Source: Actinomycetes bacterium (GTDB lineage: Bacteria > Actinomycetota > Acidimicrobiia > Acidimicrobiales > Palsa-688). Taken from it: a stretch of 9,277 nucleotides of DNA. Location: NCBI GenBank assembly GCA_021827225.1, contig JAKAXG010000124.1, forward strand, positions 1 to 9,277, in the 5' to 3' direction. The position numbers and the translations under genes are program-made. The notes beneath the pieces were generated by a model, which saw only the letters and a list, made by a program, of their open reading frames with translations, was not told the origin of the DNA and did no database searches. Shown here piece by piece: positions 4,471 through 9,277 of this stretch (its first letter is position 1; every line of letters begins with the position of its first letter).

Positions 4471-6147
4471 TTGGCCACACCGGGCCCGGGCAGGCGGCTG
4501 CCCCGATCGGACCTTGGACGCTACCGGGACATGGTGGACCCGGTCTCGGCCCGGCGGTTCCGGGACGAGGGATGGTGGGGGGATGTGACCCTGGCCGACC
4601 TCGTGGAGGGGCACGCCCGCGCCCGCGGGGACCGGCCGGCCTTCATAACCGCCGGAGAGCGGATGACCTGGGCCGGCTACCGCGACGCCGCGAACCGGCT
4701 GGCGGCGGTGCTGGTCGGGACGGGCCTGACGCCGGGGGACCGGGTGGCCGTCCTGGTTCCGGATGGTCCCAGCGCCCACGTGGCGCTGCTGGCCAACGAG
4801 AAGGCCGGTCTGGTCAGCGTCGGCATCGGATCCCGGGCCGGGGACCGGGAGATCCGTCACCTGCTGCGCAAGACCGGGGCGGCGGCCCTCGTCACCCACG
4901 GGTCACACCGGGGGACGGCAGCGTCAGAGCTGGTCGGGACCCTCCGCGGTGACGGGGTGGCCCTGGCCCATCACGTGGAGATCCCGGCGTTCGAGTCGGA
5001 CGGGGCGGCCCCGGTGCTGGTTGACGGCCGGGTGGTGGACACCGGACCGGTGGACTCCGAGTCGTTCGCCGGGCGGCGTCTCGGACCGGACGACCTGTTC
5101 CTCATCAACTCCACGTCGGGGACCACCGGCCTGCCCAAGTGCGTCATGCACAGCCAGAACTCCAAGCTGTACATGGCCCGCCAGGCCAGGGAGGTGGCGC
5201 AGATGGAGGCCGGCGAGGTGCTGCTGGGGTTGGCCCCCATGCCGTTCGGCTTCGGGGTGTTCACCACCCATTTCGTGGCGGCGACCGTCGCCGCCCCGTC
5301 GGTGGTGATGGACCGCTTCAGCGCCGATCTGGCGGTGGAGCTGCTAGAGCGGGAGCGGGCCACGGTGCTCGTGTGTGTGAGCACCCAGTTCAAGATGATG
5401 CTCAACTCCCCGGAGATGGCCCGGCGGGACCTGTCCTCGCTGCGGGTGATGTTCACCGGCGGCGAGATGATCCCCTACGAGGCGGCCCGCCGCTTCGAGG
5501 AGCGGACCGGTGCGTACGTGCTCAACTTCTACGGCTCGAACGAGAGCGGCGTGGTCACCGGGACCCGGGTGGGGGACCCGCCGCACCGGCGTCTCACCAC
5601 CGCCGGCCGGCTGGTACCCGGCACCGAGATGCGGCTCTTCGACGACGGTGTGGACGTCACGGCCACCGGTCGGGGCCAGCCCGGTAGCCGCGGTCCGGCC
5701 CTGTGCCTGGGCTACTACGACGACCCGGAGGCCAACGCCGTGCTGAGGACCGAGGACGGCTTCGTCCTCCACGCCGACATCGTCACCGTCGACGACGAGG
5801 GGTACCTGTCGGTCGTCGGGCGCAAGTCGGAGATCATCATCCGGGGCGGGAAGAACATCAGCGCCCCCGTGGTGGAGGACGCGGTCTCGTCCCACCCGGC
5901 CGTGGCCCTGGCCGCGGCCGTGCCGGTGCCCGACCCGGTCTTCGGCGAGCGGGTGTGCGCCTTCGTCCAGCTCAAGCCCGGCTGCACCCTCGAGATGGCC
6001 GACCTGGTGGCCTTCCTCGACGCAGAGGGGGTGTCCAAGGAGTACTTCCCGGAGCGGCTGGTGGTGCTGGCCGAGCTGCCCCGCTCGTCCGGGGGCAAGG
6101 TGGCCAAGGGCCAGCTCGCCGAGGACGCCCGGCGCTTGGCGGGGTGA
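4471..6147 (+). CDS. Acyl-CoA synthetase (class I AMP-forming ligase)
   Basis: A 558-residue ligase that should activate a carboxylic acid with ATP to acyl-AMP and then to acyl-CoA. Core motifs in order: P-loop S214-T-S-G-T-T-G-L-P-K223; F-Y-G-S-N-E (353-358, motif A5); L-H-A-D436 for the ribose-binding Asp of motif A7; G450-R451-K-S-E-I-I-I-R-G-G-K-N-I-S (A8 hinge); and P-R-S-S-G-G-K543-V-A-K for the C-terminal catalytic Lys. The opening (R-F-R-D-E-G-W-W-G-D-V-T-L-A-D-L) resembles cyclohexanecarboxylate/medium-chain CoA-ligase-like proteins. The residue after P-loop Lys223 is Cys224, not the usual Gly. The start is TTG 4471, because AGGGGAGG lies six bases before it; upstream in-frame codons give an Arg-rich, non-conserved extension. 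The gene is followed by a HAAT importer, suggesting uptake then CoA-activation of an organic acid. Substrate specificity is not readable. Confidence 0.92.
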   Translation: MATPGPGRRLPRSDLGRYRDMVDPVSARRFRDEGWWGDVTLADLVEGHARARGDRPAFITAGERMTWAGYRDAANRLAAVLVGTGLTPGDRVAVLVPDGPSAHVALLANEKAGLVSVGIGSRAGDREIRHLLRKTGAAALVTHGSHRGTAASELVGTLRGDGVALAHHVEIPAFESDGAAPVLVDGRVVDTGPVDSESFAGRRLGPDDLFLINSTSGTTGLPKCVMHSQNSKLYMARQAREVAQMEAGEVLLGLAPMPFGFGVFTTHFVAATVAAPSVVMDRFSADLAVELLERERATVLVCVSTQFKMMLNSPEMARRDLSSLRVMFTGGEMIPYEAARRFEERTGAYVLNFYGSNESGVVTGTRVGDPPHRRLTTAGRLVPGTEMRLFDDGVDVTATGRGQPGSRGPALCLGYYDDPEANAVLRTEDGFVLHADIVTVDDEGYLSVVGRKSEIIIRGGKNISAPVVEDAVSSHPAVALAAAVPVPDPVFGERVCAFVQLKPGCTLEMADLVAFLDAEGVSKEYFPERLVVLAELPRSSGGKVAKGQLAEDARRLAG

Positions 6148-6256
6148 TCCGACGTCCTTGTGGCTGTTGTCCCTAAGATATTAAAGTTACCAAAGACATA
6201 AATGTTTGGGGTCGGCGCCGCCCGACACCGGACACCAGCCAGAACAGGGGGGAACT
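6148..6256 (+). promoter_or_regulatory. AT-rich leader, probable promoter of the importer operon
   Basis: This 109-base gap contains the most AT-rich stretch of the window, CCCTAAGATATTAAAGTTAC (6171-6190) continuing to about 6208. TAAGAT (6174-6179) and TATTAA (6179-6184) are -10 candidates. TTGTGG (6158-6163) is a possible -35, but at only 15 bases from TATTAA, so the pair is not ideal. A purine-rich AGGGGGGAA (6246-6254) sits before GTG 6257. The contrast with surrounding DNA makes independent transcription of the importer likely; the exact hexamers are uncertain. Confidence 0.45.
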
Positions 6257-7549
6257 GTGGCTCTTGGTGGTCTTCCATGCCGCACCGGAGGGGCCCGTCG
6301 AGGACTAGGGATGTCGGTCACTATCGGCGCCATCGGCCTATCCAGCGCCCTGCTGGCGGCGTGCGGATCGTCGAGTCATGCGTCGAGTGCATCGGCGCCC
6401 GCCTCTCAGGAATCGGGTTCGTCGGCTACGGCAGCGACGTCCAAGGCCGCGGGGTCGCCGATAATCGTCGGTGAGGACTGGGACAACACGTCGGCCGACG
6501 CGTCCTTCACCGACGTAACGGCCAAGACCCTCAACTTCGCCGTCAACTACGTCAACTCGCACGGTGGGGTGCTGGGTCGTCCCATAAAGCTGATATTCGG
6601 CAACGACCAGAGCCAGCCGTCCAACGGCCCAGCGGTGACCGAGCAGCTCGTCAACGCCGGGGCCAAGTTCCTGCTCTACAACGAGGGCACCGACTACGGG
6701 TCCAAGGCGACGATCGAGAAGCTGGGAGTCCCGTCCATCGGGGTGACCGATGTTGTCCCGACCTTCGCTGATCCGCCGGACAACACCTACACCTACGAAG
6801 TGGCCAGTCAGCTGAGCAATTGGGCTGCGGTGTACTGCGGAGCCTGGAAGGCCACGGGGGTCAAGACCATCGGCGTGATCCGGGACGACTCCACGACCAC
6901 CGCAGGCCTGGACAAGATCCTGTTCCCACAGCTGCAGAAGTGCGTCAACATCGTGGACGTCGAGACGGCGTCGGGAAACGCGTCGGATCTGACGGCCCCG
7001 GTAGCTCGACTGGTGGGGCATCATCCCGACGCCATCCTGGTGGCCGACCTCGGTGGCCCGTTCGAGATCCTGGCGCAGGACACCGTCTACCAGCTGGCCC
7101 CGAAGATGACCCGGTACTCGCTGGCCACCATCGTCAATGAGCCCTCGACGTGGAAGCTGGCCACTGCGGGCGCCCTCAACGGGGTTATCTCGATGGGCTC
7201 GCTCAACCCCGGAAACCCCCGGACCAAGCAGCTCGAATCCATGCTCAAGTCCGCTTACGGCTCCGGCTTTTCCATGACAGCCTTCGACGCCAACGCATGG
7301 GATGCCATCCAGATAATGAAGCAGGCCATGGTGGCCTCAGGAAACCCCGACGACACGCAGAAGGTCAACCAGGCCATGCAGTCGATCTCGTCCTACACCG
7401 CCTCGTTCGGACAGCCGGGGTACACACTCAGCTTCTCCGCTAGCAAGCACTCTGGAGCGAACGGCCTGTGCGGCCTGGTGCTGGAGCAGTTCGGCTCGAA
7501 CAACAAGCCCGACACGGCGTTCTCGAAGTACCAGCCGTCCTGCAGCTGA
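6257..7549 (+). CDS. HAAT-type ABC importer substrate-binding lipoprotein (LivK-like)
   Basis: A 430-residue periplasmic-binding-type lipoprotein (Peripla_BP_6/LivJK style) that captures the ligand outside the membrane and delivers it to the permeases. Signal peptide: an Arg-containing n-region (R-T-G-G-A-R-R-G), a hydrophobic core (about 19-34) and lipobox L-A-A-C36. A Ser/Ala-rich linker (37-67) precedes the domain, which begins I-I-V-G-E-D near 69. N-Y-V-N-S-H-G-G-V-L-G-R-P-I-K-L (97-112) is the classic early motif of the family. Four further Cys (194, 229, 405, 429) may form two disulfides, 194-229 and 405-429. The start is GTG 6257 with AGGGGGGAA before it. TTG 6206 has no ribosome site, and ATG 6311 would remove the positively charged n-region. 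Only one base separates the stop from the LivH GTG. Ligand unknown; the neighbouring CoA ligase suggests an organic acid rather than an amino acid. Confidence 0.9.
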   Translation: MALGGLPCRTGGARRGLGMSVTIGAIGLSSALLAACGSSSHASSASAPASQESGSSATAATSKAAGSPIIVGEDWDNTSADASFTDVTAKTLNFAVNYVNSHGGVLGRPIKLIFGNDQSQPSNGPAVTEQLVNAGAKFLLYNEGTDYGSKATIEKLGVPSIGVTDVVPTFADPPDNTYTYEVASQLSNWAAVYCGAWKATGVKTIGVIRDDSTTTAGLDKILFPQLQKCVNIVDVETASGNASDLTAPVARLVGHHPDAILVADLGGPFEILAQDTVYQLAPKMTRYSLATIVNEPSTWKLATAGALNGVISMGSLNPGNPRTKQLESMLKSAYGSGFSMTAFDANAWDAIQIMKQAMVASGNPDDTQKVNQAMQSISSYTASFGQPGYTLSFSASKHSGANGLCGLVLEQFGSNNKPDTAFSKYQPSCS

Positions 7550-7550
7550 C

Positions 7551-8426
7551 GTGACCGACCTGCAACTCTGGATATCGGCCGTTGAGGTCGGCTGCTTCTT
7601 CGGCCTGCTCGCGCTGTCCTATTTCGTCGTGCTGGCCGGGACCGGCTTCTTCAACTTCGCCATCGGAACCTACGCCATGGCCGGTGGTCTGTGCGCCACC
7701 TGGCTGGTGGTGAACCACGGGTTCGGGTTGTGGCCGTCCGTGGTGATCGCGCTGGCCGGGGCTGTCCTGCTGGCGACGGTTACCGAACTGGTGGTAGTCC
7801 GGCCCGTGCAGAGGCGCTCGGAGGGCAGCGAGCTTCCGGCGCTGGTCGCTGTCACGGCCGTCCTGTTCGCTATCCAGCAGCTGGCCGGTGTGATCTTCGG
7901 GTACACGACACTGCCGGGGCAGAGCCTGTGGAATTTCCAGCCCGTCGATATCGGCTCGGCGGTGCTGGTGCCCTCGGCGCTGGTCCTGATGGCGGCCACG
8001 GTCGTGATCTTCGCATCGGTGGCGGCGTGGGTCCGCTTCAGCCGGACCGGCCGGGTGCTGCGGGCGGTTGGTGACAGCCGCGACTCCGCCGCGCTGCTGG
8101 GCCTCCCGGTGAGCCGGATAAGGATTCTCGGTTTCGCCCTGTCAGGTCTGCTGGCCGGGCTGGCCGGATTGCTGTTCGCTCCGAAGGCCGGAGTGAGTTC
8201 CTCCAGCGGACTGGACTGGGCCCTCAGCGGCTTTCTGGCTCTGGTCGTAGGGGGCACGGCGTCGGTCTGGGCTCCTCTGGTCGGCGGCCTCATCCTCGGT
8301 CTGCTGCAGATCTTCATCCCCTTCTACTTCGGAGGAAACTCGCTGCCCTACCTCCTGCTGGCGCTGGCGGTGGTGTTCTTCGCCTTCCGTCCGCAGGGGA
8401 TCTTCGACCGGACGGTGCGGGTGTGA
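7551..8426 (+). CDS. LivH-like branched-chain-type ABC permease
   Basis: A 291-residue inner-membrane permease of the BPD_transp_2 (LivH/HAAT) family; with LivM it forms the channel of a high-affinity importer. About eight hydrophobic segments are visible, including 8-30, 35-55, 61-82, 97-116, 136-161, 191-209, 223-256 (probably two) and 264-280. The conserved cytoplasmic ATPase-contact loop is T166-G-R-V-L-R-A-V-G-D-S-R-D-S-A-A-L-L-G-L-P. The end F-R-P-Q-G-I-F is the usual LivH terminus, so the protein is complete. Its start GTG 7551 follows the SBP stop by one base and has no clear Shine-Dalgarno, suggesting translational coupling. The stop overlaps the LivM start by four bases (GTGA). Substrate is set by the SBP and is unknown. 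Confidence 0.92.
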   Translation: MTDLQLWISAVEVGCFFGLLALSYFVVLAGTGFFNFAIGTYAMAGGLCATWLVVNHGFGLWPSVVIALAGAVLLATVTELVVVRPVQRRSEGSELPALVAVTAVLFAIQQLAGVIFGYTTLPGQSLWNFQPVDIGSAVLVPSALVLMAATVVIFASVAAWVRFSRTGRVLRAVGDSRDSAALLGLPVSRIRILGFALSGLLAGLAGLLFAPKAGVSSSSGLDWALSGFLALVVGGTASVWAPLVGGLILGLLQIFIPFYFGGNSLPYLLLALAVVFFAFRPQGIFDRTVRV

Positions 8427-9265
8427 CGGCACGGGTCGCGGTGGCGGATCGGCCGTCCCGGGCCGTACGGCGTCTGACCGAGGCCAACAGCTCGCTGGTT
8501 CTCGGGGTGGTTGCCGCAGCCGGCGTGCTGGTTTGGGTGGGGGTCAACGGCTACCGCCAGACACTTCTGGTCACCGCGGCCACCTATTCCCTCATAGCTC
8601 TCGGGATGTACGTGCCCTTCGTCCTCGCCGGATCGCTGTCGCTGGCATACGGGGCCTATGCGAGCATCGGGGGCTACTCGGTGGCCCTCATCTCCACCAG
8701 GACCGGGGCCCCGCTCTGGGTCGGCTGGATCATCGGACCGGTGGTAGCCGCCCTGGCGGCCGTGGTCCTCGGGCTCGCCACCCGGAGGCTGTCCGGCTTC
8801 TACCTGGTTGCAGTCACGCTGCTGTTCAGCGAGGCCTTCCAGCACTACATGAGCAACTCGTCGCTGGCCGGAGGCAACGCCGGGCTGGCCCGTTTCAGAT
8901 CGCTCGATGTCTTCGGCTGGTACCCATCGTTCGATCAGCTGATCATCTCGACGGCTGCCCTGGTGTGCCTTGTGGCCTTCGTTCTCAACCGGCTCCGCCT
9001 GAGCCCCTGGGGGGTCGTCGTACGGTCCATGAGGGAGGTACCCGCGGCGGTGGAAGCGGCCGGCGCCCGGGTGCCGACCCTCAACCTCGTTGCGCTGGCG
9101 ATAGGGGCCGGCGTGGGGGCGCTCGGCGGAGCCCTCTTCACCCAGATGGTGGGGTCGATAGAGCCCGACACGTTCACGCTCAACATCGTGTTCCTGGCCA
9201 TCTTCATGCCGATCATCGGGGGCAGCGGCACACCGTGGGGAGCGGTGCTCGGGGCGCATTCTTGA
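8423..9265 (+). CDS. LivM-like ABC permease, prematurely stopped (probable frameshift)
   Basis: The second HAAT permease, which should pair with LivH. The 280 residues visible carry a charged N-terminal tail, the family segment Y-S-L-I-A-L-G (55-61) with G-S-L-S-L-A-Y-G-A-Y-A-S-I-G-G-Y (70-85), and the ATPase-contact loop S194-P-W-G-V-V-V-R-S-M-R-E-V-P-A-A-V-E-A-A-G. It ends in the conserved I-I-G-G-S-G-T-P-W-G-A-V-L-G-A (264-278), then H-S and TGA 9263-9265. Full-length members normally continue for roughly 40-60 residues with a last helix and R-P-Q-G-like end, as LivH does here. From 9256 another frame reads A-F-L-T-G-G-P, a more family-like continuation. So a one-base loss near 9251-9257 (real or a sequencing error) is the likely explanation. 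The start GTG 8423 overlaps the LivH stop. The gene may continue past the window. Confidence 0.85.
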   Translation: MTARVAVADRPSRAVRRLTEANSSLVLGVVAAAGVLVWVGVNGYRQTLLVTAATYSLIALGMYVPFVLAGSLSLAYGAYASIGGYSVALISTRTGAPLWVGWIIGPVVAALAAVVLGLATRRLSGFYLVAVTLLFSEAFQHYMSNSSLAGGNAGLARFRSLDVFGWYPSFDQLIISTAALVCLVAFVLNRLRLSPWGVVVRSMREVPAAVEAAGARVPTLNLVALAIGAGVGALGGALFTQMVGSIEPDTFTLNIVFLAIFMPIIGGSGTPWGAVLGAHS

Positions 9266-9277
9266 CGGGTGGGCCTT

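Noticed and set aside
6202..6474. ATG-started 90-codon plus-strand frame overlapping the SBP start
   Set aside because: It overlaps the SBP signal peptide in another frame, has no ribosome site and no recognisable sequence features.
8348..9259. Minus-strand open frame of 303 codons opposite LivM
   Set aside because: It is low-complexity, Arg/His/Gly-rich and antisense to a clear permease.
1..9277. CRISPR array, tRNA/rRNA, insertion sequence, prophage or toxin-antitoxin pair
   Set aside because: No regularly spaced repeats, tRNA cloverleaf, transposase motifs, terminal inverted repeats or phage-type genes were seen; gaps are short and explained by neighbouring genes.

Overview
The window is GC-rich bacterial chromosome with densely packed genes and GTG or TTG starts at several genes. 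The gene set (NIPA-like DMT transporter followed by a low-molecular-weight phosphatase, Cys-less CMD-fold protein, stand-alone GAF protein, SDR, acyl-CoA ligase, HAAT/Liv transporter with a Ser-rich lipoprotein) suggests a high-GC actinomycete, perhaps an Acidimicrobiia-like lineage. That placement rests on protein style and composition only; there is no rRNA or tRNA in the window.

Layout. (1) 1-548, minus: 5' part of an MFS transporter gene running off the left edge. (2) 549-816: divergent intergenic region with an imperfect hairpin and a possible 33-codon ORF. (3) 817-2445, plus: a DMT/NIPA-like membrane protein and, 12 bases later, a low-molecular-weight protein tyrosine phosphatase with a repeated Pro/Gly/Ala tail. 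(4) 2498-4321, minus: three co-directional genes, transcribed SDR then GAF then CMD-like. (5) 4322-4470: divergent regulatory region with several dyad symmetries. (6) 4471-6147, plus: acyl-CoA ligase. (7) 6148-6256: the only markedly AT-rich stretch, probably carrying a promoter. (8) 6257-9277, plus: a HAAT-type ABC importer with lipoprotein SBP, LivH-like permease and LivM-like permease. The last two genes overlap by 4 bases. The LivM frame stops early at 9265 in a way that looks like a frameshift.

How the genes may work together: an SBP-LivH-LivM importer directly after a CoA ligase fits uptake and CoA-activation of a carboxylic acid (aromatic, alicyclic or fatty) rather than of an amino acid. 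No ATPase genes are visible here; they may lie to the right of the window. The divergent SDR could act on the same pathway, but its usual catalytic Tyr is replaced by Ser.

I see no phage, transposon, CRISPR, toxin-antitoxin or defence system. The most unusual part is the SDR-GAF-CMD set: two of its members lack textbook catalytic residues and the third is a sensor domain without an output domain. I regard that as a modest lead, not a demonstrated new system.
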